DNA of 64,000 nt from Nostoc sp. NMS8. GTDB taxonomy: Bacteria > Cyanobacteriota > Cyanobacteriia > Cyanobacteriales > Nostocaceae. Below are positions 9,901 to 17,648 of the stretch, one piece after another. The notes under the pieces are model-generated. The model saw only the letters and a list, made by a program, of their open reading frames with translations, did not search any database and was not told where the DNA came from. Each line of letters begins with the position of its first letter. Position 1 is the first letter of the stretch. The stretch is from the NCBI RefSeq assembly GCF_017115045.1, contig NZ_JABXKK010000099.1, positions 1 through 64,000 of the forward strand, given 5' to 3'. The position numbers were made by a program, and so were the translations under genes.

Positions 9901-10644
9901 GCCCAAGGTGTGGAAAATGCATCGGCGAGATTGTTTTCTAATCCGGCGGGTGATTTTGGTTCTTTAGTGAACGATCGCGTGGTTGATGGTAATTGGGAAT
10001 CTGGTGAGGAGTTGGGGAATACTTGGCAAAGTCGCAATGTGTTTAGCTATGGGAGAGAAGATAAAGGTCAAGCTAGACCGGAAGTTTTGAATACGTTGTT
10101 AAAAACTAGCGATCGCATTGTTCAAGAAATCGATTCGGTAGAATATGGTTTAACTGATATTCAAGAATATTACGCCAATACAGGCGGTTTGAAAAAGGCA
10201 GCAGAAAAACAAGGCGGTAAGAAGGTTACAACCAGCTTTGTGGAAAGTTTCTCGAAGGATACCACACCCCGGAATTTAGATGATTTGCTGCGAATGGAGT
10301 ACCGCACCAAGTTGGTAAATCCCAAATGGGCGCAAGCGATGGCGAATCAAGGTTCTGGTGGTGCTTTTGAAATTTCCCAACGGATCACAGCGTTGATTGG
10401 TTGGGGTGGTACTGCCGATTTTACTGATGATTGGGTATACGATCAAGCGGCTGATACTTATGCGTTAGATGCAGAGATGGCGGATAAATTACGTAAGGCA
10501 AATCCTGAAGCTTTTCGCAATATTTTAGGGCGAATGTTAGAGGCGCATGGGCGGGGTTTCTGGGAAGCTGATAGTAACAAGTTAGATAAATTACGCCAAT
10601 TGTATGAGTTGACAGATGAAGAGTTGGAGGGAGTGACAGTTTAG
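6922..10644 (+). CDS. chlH: Magnesium chelatase H subunit (ChlH/BchH), short paralogue
   Basis: A 1,240-residue ChlH/BchH/CobN-family protein, the porphyrin-binding subunit that inserts Mg2+ into protoporphyrin IX together with ChlI and ChlD. Assignment to ChlH rather than CobN rests on HFGMHGTVEWLPGSPLGN near residue 613, the nearby SESMLAKRRGYG and NVPPYGRAGLYKEL, and the C-terminal GRGFWEAD...LRQLYELTDEELEGV. Usual cyanobacterial ChlH is about 1,330 residues, so this may be a second shorter copy. Two in-frame inserts look repeat-derived: residues about 223-248 (proline/glycine-rich) and about 792-810 (Glu-rich). No ChlI or ChlD gene is nearby. It converges on the glycosyltransferase gene. 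Confidence 0.88.
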   Translation: MKRIVLIAGFESFNAELYRKAAFLANSRCPQLDIRVFSDRDLTSQRAEVEAALHDADVFFGSLLFDYDQVVWLRDRISQIPIRLVFESALELMSLTKLGDFAIGNKPKGMPKPVKFILDKFSNGREEDKLAGYISFLKIGPKLLKYVPVQKVQDLRNWLIIYGYWNAGGSENVASLFWTLAEKYLNLKIGDIPPLIETPNIGLLHPDYQGFFESPKAYLEWYQKIPPTPPYKGGNISPPFQGGLGGSKTAKPVVGILLYRKHVITKQPYIPQLIRSFEKAGLTPLPIFINGVEGHVAVRDLMTTDYEIQQRQLGNIETPSLSSEAVKVDAIISTIGFPLVGGPAGSMEAGRQIEVAKRILTAKNVPYIVAAPLLIQDISSWTRQGIGGLQSVVLYALPELDGAIDTVPLGGLVGENIYLVPERVQRLIGRVKTWVALRQKPALERKIAIILYGFPPGYGAVGTAALLNVPRSLLKFLHALKEQGYTVGDLPEDGEELIRWVKEADESLDDTKNIPASVSARTLEKWLGYLQTSRIEKQWKSLTGTGIKTYGDDFQIGGVQLGNVWIGVQPPLGIQGDPMRLMFERDLTPHPQYAAYYKWLQNEFQADAVVHFGMHGTVEWLPGSPLGNTGYSWSDILLGNLPNLYIYAANNPSESMLAKRRGYGVLISHNVPPYGRAGLYKELVGLRDLISEYREDPQKNYVLKEGICKKIVDSGLDADCPFADAKRLGIAFTPENVRMFSSHAFDDYLVELYEYLQVLENRLFSSGLHTFGEAPNEEELASYLEAYFGEEDGINKEHQEEREEEEKLIGDLLMQSTDELTNLLRGLNGEYIPPAPGGDLLRDGAGVLPTGRNIHALDPYRMPSPAAYERGREIAQKIIAQHLDEYGKYPETVAVMLWGLDAIKTKGESLGILLELVGAEPVKEGTGRVVRYELKPLAEVGHPRIDVLGNLSGIFRDSFVNIIELLDDLFQRAANADESEDQNFVRKHALALKAQGVENASARLFSNPAGDFGSLVNDRVVDGNWESGEELGNTWQSRNVFSYGREDKGQARPEVLNTLLKTSDRIVQEIDSVEYGLTDIQEYYANTGGLKKAAEKQGGKKVTTSFVESFSKDTTPRNLDDLLRMEYRTKLVNPKWAQAMANQGSGGAFEISQRITALIGWGGTADFTDDWVYDQAADTYALDAEMADKLRKANPEAFRNILGRMLEAHGRGFWEADSNKLDKLRQLYELTDEELEGVTV
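7591..7665. repeat. Intergenic-type inverted repeat inside chlH
   Basis: CCCCCCTTATAAAGGGGGG (about 7602-7620) and CCCCCCTTTTCAAGGGGGG (about 7632-7650) are two near-identical hairpins read in frame as PPTPPYKGG and SPPFQGGLGG. The same type of C-run/G-run repeat is normally intergenic. Confidence 0.65.
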
Positions 10645-10684
10645 TGAATTGGGTACATTAGTGTGCGTCATGGTTCCAGTTTTC

Positions 10685-12196
10685 TCAGTTCAAAATATAC
10701 CAAACACCATCATTACTTTTGGATAATAGATGATATCTTTTCTCAATCAATTCTATAATCTTGGGAAACTCTTGTTTAATAAGAGGCTGATAGTTATCAC
10801 TAAGAAATATATAAGGAGGCTTGGATAAATCTAACTCCCGTAACAGTTGTGGCCATTGCTCAGACAGAAAAAACTCAAGTGACCATGCATTTAGAGATGT
10901 TGCTTGAGTACGACCAGATAAGTAGTAAATAGATGGGTCGCCAGCAACAAAAATCTTACCAGGTAAATTTCCTGGTTGAGAAAGAAAATCAACTTCTGAA
11001 CGCAGCGATGTATAGTCTTCTCGAAATACAGTCTGATATTTAAATCGTGTATCTTCAGTCAAAGCAAAATTATTCTTCACTAAAGCAACAGTCTTGAATT
11101 GAAAATTTAATAATAAAGGCAATAAAAACAAAAAGGATGCCAGAATCTTAATTAGTGGTGAACTTAATTGTTTTAAAGGCTGCCATAATATATCTAACCC
11201 TTTCGTTGCTAAAATACCTATAGGTACAAATAATAGTAAATAATGGTAGCTCCAGAGTGACCTAGTTTGTAAAACAATAACAATCAGCCCCAAAACAAAC
11301 CAAACAACAAGTAGCAAAGTGAATAAATTTCTATCTTTACGCAAGGATACATTGACTGCAACAGTAGCTATTAAAACTAAAGTGATAAAGTTCTTTAAAA
11401 ACCATGCTGTTCCAAAAAGTAACTTAGATATATTAAATTTACCATTAGCAACCACTTGACCAGGATATACAAAAAATGTCTTATATACAATTGATAAACT
11501 ATTAGCCTCAACAAAGTAGCTGAAAACAACTAGAAGAGGTAAGATAACTCCGATAGAAATTGGCAATAAAATCTCAATAAGTATTTTTTGAAAGTTCTGA
11601 TGTTTTATCAATATAGAATGCAGCAAGATAGTTAGCCAAAAGCAAAGCAAGATTGGCAAAAATATTAATTTAAATATCAGGACTATCCCACCCATTAAAC
11701 CAGATATTAAAAGTTTAATAAATCTTTGTTCTCTTTCATGACTAAAAGATTCATAAGTCAGCCAAAGACATAAAAATAAAGGAAACCCAACTAGTCCTTC
11801 TACTTGGGTAAATTGCCGATGATATGAAGAAATATAGTAAACACCAACGGTTAACAAAGGTACTAAGCTTGCTATTATATGATGCCGAAAATAGGTTTTT
11901 AGAGTCAGTTGCAATATGATAGAGAAAAGCACCATATAAATAAGTTCAAAGATATGGATGCCAATCTCATTAAAACCAAAGAAAGTTCCTGCTAAAAAAT
12001 AAAAGTAATAAATTCCAGGTTGCTTTAAATCCCAAAAATCTCGATAGAGTACCCTTCCTTGTTGCATCTCTAAAGCACCTGTTGTAAATAGTGCTTGATC
12101 TCCTGAAAATGGTAAAGGTAAATGCATCAAACCAATTATGACAACAGAAATTAAAACCAGAAAGTCAATTTTACTTAATTTAGGAAGATTAATCAT
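10685..12196 (-). CDS. GT39/ArnT-like membrane glycosyltransferase
   Basis: A 503-residue polytopic membrane protein. About ten hydrophobic helices follow a short cytoplasmic N-terminus. The first periplasmic loop holds the acidic residues of GT-C enzymes (FSGDQALFTTGALEMQQG and RDFWDLKQPGIYYF, residues 30-66), and a soluble C-terminal domain of about 100 residues ends in SNDGVWYILN. These fit the dolichyl/undecaprenyl-phosphate-mannose protein mannosyltransferase-like (PMT_2) superfamily, which moves a sugar from a lipid carrier. Donor and acceptor are unknown. It converges with chlH (40-base gap), so it is not in an operon with it. Confidence 0.7.
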   Translation of the reverse strand: MINLPKLSKIDFLVLISVVIIGLMHLPLPFSGDQALFTTGALEMQQGRVLYRDFWDLKQPGIYYFYFLAGTFFGFNEIGIHIFELIYMVLFSIILQLTLKTYFRHHIIASLVPLLTVGVYYISSYHRQFTQVEGLVGFPLFLCLWLTYESFSHEREQRFIKLLISGLMGGIVLIFKLIFLPILLCFWLTILLHSILIKHQNFQKILIEILLPISIGVILPLLVVFSYFVEANSLSIVYKTFFVYPGQVVANGKFNISKLLFGTAWFLKNFITLVLIATVAVNVSLRKDRNLFTLLLVVWFVLGLIVIVLQTRSLWSYHYLLLFVPIGILATKGLDILWQPLKQLSSPLIKILASFLFLLPLLLNFQFKTVALVKNNFALTEDTRFKYQTVFREDYTSLRSEVDFLSQPGNLPGKIFVAGDPSIYYLSGRTQATSLNAWSLEFFLSEQWPQLLRELDLSKPPYIFLSDNYQPLIKQEFPKIIELIEKRYHLLSKSNDGVWYILN

Positions 12197-12564
12197 AAAA
12201 ATTTACTCTTATTGAATAAATATAATATTGTCAAGTTTCATAAATAACAGAAGAATTGGAAATTAAGCTTTTTTGACTTGTATGTACACGGGAGCATCCC
12301 AAATGTGCAAGTATATAATATCAAACTCAGGTTACAAATTGTCATTGCGTACTCTTTCGGAGAACCCGCAGGGTACGCTACGCGAACACTACGCTTCGCA
12401 TGTACCCAACTCTTGGAGAGGCTGCGCCAACGGAAACGCCAGGGGTTTTCTTTAAACTCTTTTTTCTTCTCTAGATTTTGTCTGTATTTTAGACTATACA
12501 ATGCCTGTAAGGTAAGCATACTTTTTTCTTTTTAATACTTTCCTCACTTGCGAACCGCTTAATT
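12197..12564. other. Intergenic repeat region
   Basis: No gene supported. Around 12350-12440 lies an inverted-repeat patch (GGAGAACCCGCAGGGTACGC, then CGCTACGCGAACAC) typical of Nostocales intergenic DNA. Overlapping short open frames on both strands are produced by the repeat. Confidence 0.5.
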
Positions 12565-12790
12565 TTAATCCTGTTTATCTAAAAATGTTGTTAATCTTTC
12601 TGCTGTCAATCTTCCAAATTCATAACCTAATTCACTTGGTTATTTATCTACTAGTTCTAATAATTTGTCTATGTAAATTTGGTTGGCTTTTCTCTTTTTC
12701 TTCTTCCGTCTTCTAGACTTTCTATCTTATCTGGATATCCATGCACACACCAATATGCTACCATCCTCCGCACGCAACTAAGAGAGGTTT
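12565..12790 (-). pseudogene. Remnant of IS630-like transposase (helix-turn-helix end)
   Basis: Reading the minus strand gives a broken coding stretch: one frame reads AYWCVHGYPDKIESLEDGR, then a frameshift leads to ANQIYIDKLLELVDK, an in-frame stop, and SELGYEFGRLTAERLTTF before a stop at 12565-12567. The last piece resembles the winged-helix segment found in IS630-family transposases and similar HTH proteins. With one frameshift and one stop, and no catalytic domain, it is a decayed fragment. It sits immediately before the CRISPR repeats. Family assignment is tentative. Confidence 0.4.
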
Positions 12791-12800
12791 TGAGAATGGT

Positions 12801-12981
12801 GTTTCAATCCCTAATAGGGATTTAGGTTAATTGCAATTCTGTTTGTAGCGTTAGAGTATCTGTCATACTTATGTTTCAATCCCTAATAGGGATTTAGGTT
12901 AATTGCAATATGATGCGAACACTCAAACTCTGGGTGTGTCCTTTGTTTCAATCCCTAATAGGGATTTAGGTTAATTGCAAT
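12801..12981 (+). CRISPR. Short CRISPR array: three 37-nt repeats, two 35-nt spacers
   Basis: Three identical 37-base repeats begin at 12801, 12873 and 12945; each starts GTTTCAATCCCTAATAGGG and ends GGTTAATTGCAAT. Spacers occupy 12838-12872 and 12910-12944, both 35 bases. The repeat contains the inverted pair ATCCCTA/TAGGGAT, and the GTTTCAATCCCT start is like that of cyanobacterial type I-D/III arrays. No cas gene lies anywhere in the window. Repeats are perfect, including the last, so direction cannot be decided from repeat decay; strand is given as written. Confidence 0.88.
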
Positions 12982-13282
12982 CGCTGGAAGCTGAAAGCGC
13001 TGCTGTATTTGGTTTTCAAGGTACGGTTGCGCGAGCAAGCAAATCATAACACAGGGAATAGTTATAGCACAAGATACAAATCGCTGAAACGCAGTCCCCA
13101 TAAGGTGCGCGGATGGTTTAAAGGTATGATCGCCCTCAAAGCCTTGTATAGATGGAGCGTACAGCCTTTTTTGTTCCTTCTTATTTTGTACACCTACCCA
13201 TCCGCGTATAAGGCAAGGAAATTAGTCTAATTAGCGATCGCTACCACCATTAAAATAAGCGATCGCCTGACACTTGCACGCC
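12982..13282. other. Gap after CRISPR array
   Basis: No supported gene. It holds two HIP1-like sites near 13234 and 13259, and a 73-codon frame at 13009-13230 whose start lies just beyond the last repeat and which has no recognisable domain. Confidence 0.4.
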
Positions 13283-14374
13283 TTAATTTACCAAATCAGG
13301 GAATACCTCTTGCACGGCTGAATGTACTAAGTGATGATTCTGCACATTCACACCCTTAGCTAAGGCTGAGTTAACTTCCAGTGCTTTAATTCCCAAATTC
13401 GCCAACTGGACAACATAAGGTAATGTACTGTTATTGAGTGCCTGAGTTGCTGTCCAAGGTACTGCACCTGGCATATTAGGAACGCCATAATGCACTACAC
13501 CCTCTTCAACGTATACCGGATTTGTGTGGGATGTAGGGTGTAAGGTTTCTATGCAGCCGCCTTGGTCAACGGCTACATCAACTATTACCGAACCAGGACG
13601 CATTTGTTTGACCAATTCACGGGATACTAATATTGGCGCTCTACGTCCTAACACTAAAACTGCACCGATGAGCAAATCGGCTTCTTTGACTGCGGCTTCA
13701 ATATGAGCAGAGTTGCTATAAATCAATTCGACTCTAGAGCCAAAAAGGGTTTCTAAGTAAGATAAGCGTTCAACACTTACATCTAAAATCTGCACGATCG
13801 CACCCACGCCCACAGCAATTTTAGCCGCTTCTGTACCGACAACGCCGCCACCTAAAATTACTACTTTGCCCGGTTGCACTCCAGGAACACCGCCTAAAAG
13901 TACACCTCTACCACCTTGCTGACGTTCTAAGAATCTGGCCCCAAATTGTACTGCTAACCGACCGGCAATTACGCTCATGGGGGTGAGCAAGGGTAATCTG
14001 TTAGCGCCTGGTTGTTCTACAGTTTCGTAAGCGATCGCAGTTGTGCCAGAATCAATTAAATGCTCTGTCAACTTGCGATCGGCTGCTAAGTGTAAATAAG
14101 TAAATAATATTTGTCCTTTTTGCAAAAAATTATACTCAGATGTCAACGGTTCTTTGACTTTAACAACCAATTCCCGATTCCAAGCCGTTTCTGATGTGGG
14201 GACAATTTCGGCTCCAGCACTTCTGTAATCATCATCGGAAAAACCAGCACCATTACCTGCTTGTGTCTGCACAAAGATGCTATGACCATTTTCTCGCAGC
14301 ACCCGCACACTAGAAGGACTTAACCCTACCCGAAACTCTTGATCTTTATTTTCCTTAGGAACACCAATTTCCAT
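13283..14374 (-). CDS. ald: Alanine dehydrogenase
   Basis: A 363-residue protein of normal length for NAD-dependent L-alanine dehydrogenase, which interconverts alanine and pyruvate plus ammonium in the cytoplasm. It starts MEIGVPKENKDQEFRVGLSP, the standard N-terminus with substrate-binding Arg/Lys; TYLHLAADRKL near residue 92 contains the catalytic His region; the Rossmann motif is VILGGGVVGTEAAKIAVG near residue 171; and VPNMPGAVPWTATQAL near residue 298 is the conserved C-terminal signature. The gene stands alone, divergent from the HLIP gene. Confidence 0.95.
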   Translation of the reverse strand: MEIGVPKENKDQEFRVGLSPSSVRVLRENGHSIFVQTQAGNGAGFSDDDYRSAGAEIVPTSETAWNRELVVKVKEPLTSEYNFLQKGQILFTYLHLAADRKLTEHLIDSGTTAIAYETVEQPGANRLPLLTPMSVIAGRLAVQFGARFLERQQGGRGVLLGGVPGVQPGKVVILGGGVVGTEAAKIAVGVGAIVQILDVSVERLSYLETLFGSRVELIYSNSAHIEAAVKEADLLIGAVLVLGRRAPILVSRELVKQMRPGSVIVDVAVDQGGCIETLHPTSHTNPVYVEEGVVHYGVPNMPGAVPWTATQALNNSTLPYVVQLANLGIKALEVNSALAKGVNVQNHHLVHSAVQEVFPDLVN

Positions 14375-14770
14375 ATATCGCCTCTGATAATTTTTTTGTT
14401 TAACTGTAGCTTGCCAATTTCAACCTTGCTACTTTCCTATTGCTGCTGACATATTACAGATAGCTGCATTAAAGATAATTAATCTGTGTTCAAAGTTTCT
14501 CAATTAAATCTGAGTAGCCCTAAACTCTTACCCTTGACTATTGCCCCAGTATTTATACAATATATAAAGAATAGTAACAATTTATTAAAAGAGCGATTGC
14601 ATAGCTCCCGACTAGGAAGCTTTTGCTGAATTTCTCAAGTTATCTTGGCATTCAAGCAGTGCAATTGGTCTTATAAGTTACCAAATGTAGGGTAAAAACC
14701 CCACTTTCCCTGACTTCTGCCAGAAGTCTGATATCAATTCCCGTTTGCCGAAAAAAGGTTTCTCAAAAAA
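14375..14770. other. Divergent intergenic region between ald and the HLIP gene
   Basis: No coding sequence seen. The HLIP leader includes a perfect 7-bp hairpin, GACTTCT (14712-14718) with AGAAGTC (14722-14728), about 45 bases before the start codon; a role in mRNA control is possible but unproven. Confidence 0.4.
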
Positions 14771-14941
14771 ATGACACAGACACAACCAACGATTACACCT
14801 AAACTAGAAGAGCCTAAGTTTGGCTTTAACGAATATGCCGAACGCTTGAATGGTCGAGCCGCAATGATTGGCTTCGCTTTGCTGCTGGTGATTGAATATA
14901 TCACCAATCAGGGGGTGATATCATGGCTGGGTCTAAAGTAG
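14771..14941 (+). CDS. High light-inducible protein (HLIP), one-helix CAB-family
   Basis: A 56-residue gene. The chlorophyll-binding helix reads ERLNGRAAMIGFALLLVIEY (residues 24-43), with the Glu and Asn/Arg of the CAB ExxNGRxAM motif. A Pro-rich N-terminal tail and FGFNEYAE precede it, and the protein ends in the short hydrophobic GVISWLGLK. Such proteins bind chlorophyll and carotenoid in thylakoid membranes and dissipate energy under high light or other stress. It is followed by a MITE-like inverted repeat rather than a clear terminator. Confidence 0.92.
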   Translation: MTQTQPTITPKLEEPKFGFNEYAERLNGRAAMIGFALLLVIEYITNQGVISWLGLK

Positions 14942-14974
14942 TGCTATCAACAAGCATAATTTTGAAGTTGTAAG

Positions 14975-15074
14975 CTAGTGGTCTGTCAAGAACTAATTGA
15001 CGGATAAATTTCCTCTAGAGACGGCGATTTATCGCGTTTCTCTAACCGCAAAAATGAATTTGACAGACCACTAG
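14975..15074. repeat. MITE-like element with perfect 15-bp inverted ends
   Basis: CTAGTGGTCTGTCAA (14975-14989) is the exact reverse complement of 15060-15074. The 100-bp unit has no coding capacity and carries the CGATTTATCGCG repeat core in its middle. Probably a non-autonomous mobile element. Confidence 0.6.
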
Positions 15075-15401
15075 TAATTAAAAGAGTTTCAACCAGTTGG
15101 AACAACCAGTTGGTTTTGACTCCGCTATAAATTAGCGAAGCACTTCGCCCTAAATACTTTAATTAGACTTATTCATAAATAATTGCCTTAAAATGTAAGT
15201 AAGACAGGAATCGAAATACCTATTTTTGATGGAAATATTATAGACTTGCAACTAGCTGATGCAAAGCGATTAATGAGTAAACTTCCTCCCCTACTAAAGA
15301 AAATCATAAATTAGTGTCTGCCTGGATGAGAAAGGCAAATTACGGGTGAGGTATTCTTGGTAAATATACACAAAAGGTGAACAGGAACCAAGCAAGCTGT
15401 G

Positions 15402-15698
15402 ATGAATGCTGTATTACCTCGTTTTTTGAAGTCAACCTACCGAAAAGAGCCATTAATCAGTGTATTGATGACGATGGGCGTTATGGATGCCCTGATTGGC
15501 GGATTGAATGATAGCTGGTCTTTGTTTGCTTTTGGTTTGGGAACGGCAGGGATAGCGCTAGGCTTTAAGTTGTGGCGTTTCCAGCAGCGTCGCCCTTTAC
15601 CAGAGGAACCTGTAGTGCAACATTATTTGCCCTCTCGTTCTTCTTCTAGTACGCCTTTACCAATGTTAAGCGTTTCTAAGAAAAAACCGCCTCTTTAA
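15402..15698 (+). CDS. Conserved cyanobacterial hypothetical membrane protein
   Basis: A 98-residue protein from the ATG at 15402 (a GTG directly before it is also possible). Residues about 18-58 are hydrophobic in two stretches (ISVLMTMGVMDALIGGL and SLFAFGLGTAGIALGFKL), suggesting two membrane helices, followed by a basic, Pro/Ser-rich tail ending in KKKPPL. No domain recognised and no function proposed. It lies 76 bases before the WD40 gene in the same direction. Confidence 0.6.
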   Translation: MNAVLPRFLKSTYRKEPLISVLMTMGVMDALIGGLNDSWSLFAFGLGTAGIALGFKLWRFQQRRPLPEEPVVQHYLPSRSSSSTPLPMLSVSKKKPPL

Positions 15699-15774
15699 GA
15701 ATTTGCAGAGTTATTTGGTAATAACTCTGCAAAATTAATTTGGGTAACTGTATCTATAAAAGTGAGGAAAAAGA

Positions 15775-16842
15775 GTGAGTAGTGAGGGAAGAGGTGGCGG
15801 TAATTTTCTGCGGCCGTATATTATCTTGGCATTTATGGCAGCTGTTGCCCTTCCAGTGACTATCTGGAAAGGGTTTTACATTCATCAGGCTCATGCTGCT
15901 GTTGAAGTAACGCCAAACTCCCAAGCTACCAGCAACTTTGCTAATGCCCAATTGCTTTACACACTTATAGGACATAACGGAACCGTCAAATCCCTCGCTT
16001 TCAGTCCAGATAGCAGAATTCTTGCGAGTGGAGGTGCAGAAAACGAGGGTATAATTCGCCTGTGGAATACAGCAAACGGCAAAAAGTTAGCGGATATTAA
16101 CAAAGCACACAAAGCAGCCATAGAATCTTTAGTGATTTCGCCAGATGGTCAAACCCTGGCTAGCTGTAGTGATGACAACACGATTAACCTCTGGAGCCTG
16201 AAAAATTTTAAATTTAGCCGCTCTTTTGTTGGACATACCAGTAACGTATTATCTTTAGCGGTGTCTCCTGATAGTAAAATTCTCATCAGTGGAGCTTTGG
16301 ATGGGATTCGTCTCTGGGATTTGCTACAGCAGCGCCCTCTAGGGACTCTAGTTAACTTTGATAATTTGATTTATACCCTGGCTATTAGTCCTGATGGCCA
16401 GACCTTGGCTAGTGGTGATAATAAGGGTGTAATCAAGCTGTGGAATTTGAGTACTGGTAAATTAATCCGTGAATCAGTAGCTCATTCTAATGCTGTTAGC
16501 GCTGTTATCTTTACGCCAGATGGAGAAACATTAGTTAGTGCTAGCCGCGATCGCACCATAAAACAGTGGAATATTAATACTGGAGAATTAATCCGCACCT
16601 TTACAGGACATAATAACTGGGTAAATGCGATCGCTATTAATCCCGATGGACAAACCCTTGCTAGTGCCGGCAGAGATGGAATTAAATTGTGGAATTTAAC
16701 TACAGGCGAGTTAATAAATACCCTGAGTGGACATACAGACTGGGTAAGTGCGATCGCTTTTAGTCCAAATGGTAAAATTCTTGCCAGTGGTGGATTTGAT
16801 CGACAAATCAAGATTTGGGGGATTCCAATAAAACGTAAATAA
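15775..16842 (+). CDS. WD40 repeat protein with N-terminal membrane anchor
   Basis: A 355-residue protein from GTG, preceded by GAGGAAA. Residues 12-28 form a hydrophobic segment (IILAFMAAVALPVTIWK) that is a signal anchor or signal peptide. Seven WD40 blades then follow; their ends are visible as IRLWN, INLWS, IRLWD, IKLWN, IKQWN, IKLWN and IKIWG, with SPDGQTLAS-type turns before each. Seven blades make a closed propeller, usually a protein-interaction platform. No catalytic domain. A strong hairpin terminator follows at 16879-16911. Confidence 0.85.
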   Translation: MSSEGRGGGNFLRPYIILAFMAAVALPVTIWKGFYIHQAHAAVEVTPNSQATSNFANAQLLYTLIGHNGTVKSLAFSPDSRILASGGAENEGIIRLWNTANGKKLADINKAHKAAIESLVISPDGQTLASCSDDNTINLWSLKNFKFSRSFVGHTSNVLSLAVSPDSKILISGALDGIRLWDLLQQRPLGTLVNFDNLIYTLAISPDGQTLASGDNKGVIKLWNLSTGKLIRESVAHSNAVSAVIFTPDGETLVSASRDRTIKQWNINTGELIRTFTGHNNWVNAIAINPDGQTLASAGRDGIKLWNLTTGELINTLSGHTDWVSAIAFSPNGKILASGGFDRQIKIWGIPIKRK

Positions 16843-16878
16843 TCGCGATGGTACAAAATAATCGTGAACTAGTGAAGT

Positions 16879-16911
16879 AGATCCCCGGCTTCTTTAAGAA
16901 GTCGGGGATCT
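16879..16911 (+). terminator. Hairpin terminator after the WD40 gene
   Basis: AGATCCCCGGCTTCTT (16879-16894) pairs with AGAAGTCGGGGATCT (16897-16911) with one unpaired base, followed by a T-rich stretch. The same stem type recurs in Nostoc genomes as a dispersed repeat, so it may be a captured repeat acting as terminator. Confidence 0.6.
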
Positions 16912-17030
16912 AGATTGTTTTATATTTTGACCGAAAAGGGGACTGGGGATTAGGGGATGGGGACTTTCAGCATTTACCGTATTTGCTAAAATTTGGTCTT
17001 GCCTTTTTAGAGTTGTTATATTGACATACT

Positions 17031-17177
17031 CCCTGACCTGAGAGTTCAGGGATTCTGGATTCAAACAGCAACAGCAGGCATAGCCCGTCTTACATCACCT
17101 AGCCCAACAGACAATGCCCTGCCTGTTCCCACTACTGTACCAAAAAGCCGTCCTATAAGGACGGGGCTTTAGACCCA
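17031..17177. mobile_element. Probable non-autonomous IS200/IS605-like element ends
   Basis: The left part (TTGACATACTCCCTGACCTG from 17031) contains a CCCTGA/TCAGGG hairpin, and the right part contains CCGTCC-TATAA-GGACGG (17148-17164) followed by GGCTTTAGACCCA. I recognise this pair of subterminal hairpins as resembling the ends of IS200/IS605-group elements in cyanobacteria. There is no tnpA or tnpB between them, so it is a deletion derivative of about 150 bp. Confidence 0.45.
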
Positions 17178-17648
17178 AATTTTCGGTAAATAATCAATCA
17201 AAGATCAGATAAAATCTTGCCAAAACAAGCCAAAATCAATGATGGTCGCAAGCAAGAGCGATGTCTACGACAGGCTACACCTACCCCAAATGTTGCATAA
17301 CTGTGAATACTTGATGAAAATAGAGCCGAGCTAATATCTAATCCAGTAAATTACTGTAAGTATAAACATAGGGAATTTCAAATCATCTATGCAGCTACTT
17401 GCCCTCTAGAACGGAACAAATTCTGAACTTAGACAATCTTAGAAATGGTCATCGTCAGTAAATGCACTCAGGTAAAAATCACTATCTTGCCTAAAGCAAA
17501 GGTTTGTAGCGCTGAAGCGCAATTTCAAACATTAGATAACTTGCTACTTAAATAATGTTTAATTTTCCCGAACTGCTTTTGATCCCCATTTCGATAGAAT
17601 GACTAGGCAGAACTCTAAAACTAAAAACCGCTTTTGACTGCGACGCCC
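17178..17648. other. Non-coding region upstream of the permease gene
   Basis: No gene seen. Contains a TAGCGCTGAAGCGC inverted repeat near 17507. The promoter of the permease operon presumably lies here but I cannot place it. Confidence 0.35.

Noticed and set aside
6922..10644. Assignment as cobaltochelatase CobN
   Set aside because: The C-terminal RGFWEAD...LYELTDEELEGV and the GTVEWLPGSPLGN context are ChlH-like; no cobalamin genes or cobalamin riboswitch were seen nearby.
12238..12535. Overlapping 60-93-codon frames on both strands
   Set aside because: They read through one inverted repeat patch and mirror each other; no protein features.
13009..13230. 73-codon frame just after the CRISPR array
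   Set aside because: Starts close behind the last repeat, has no recognisable domain, no clear ribosome site.
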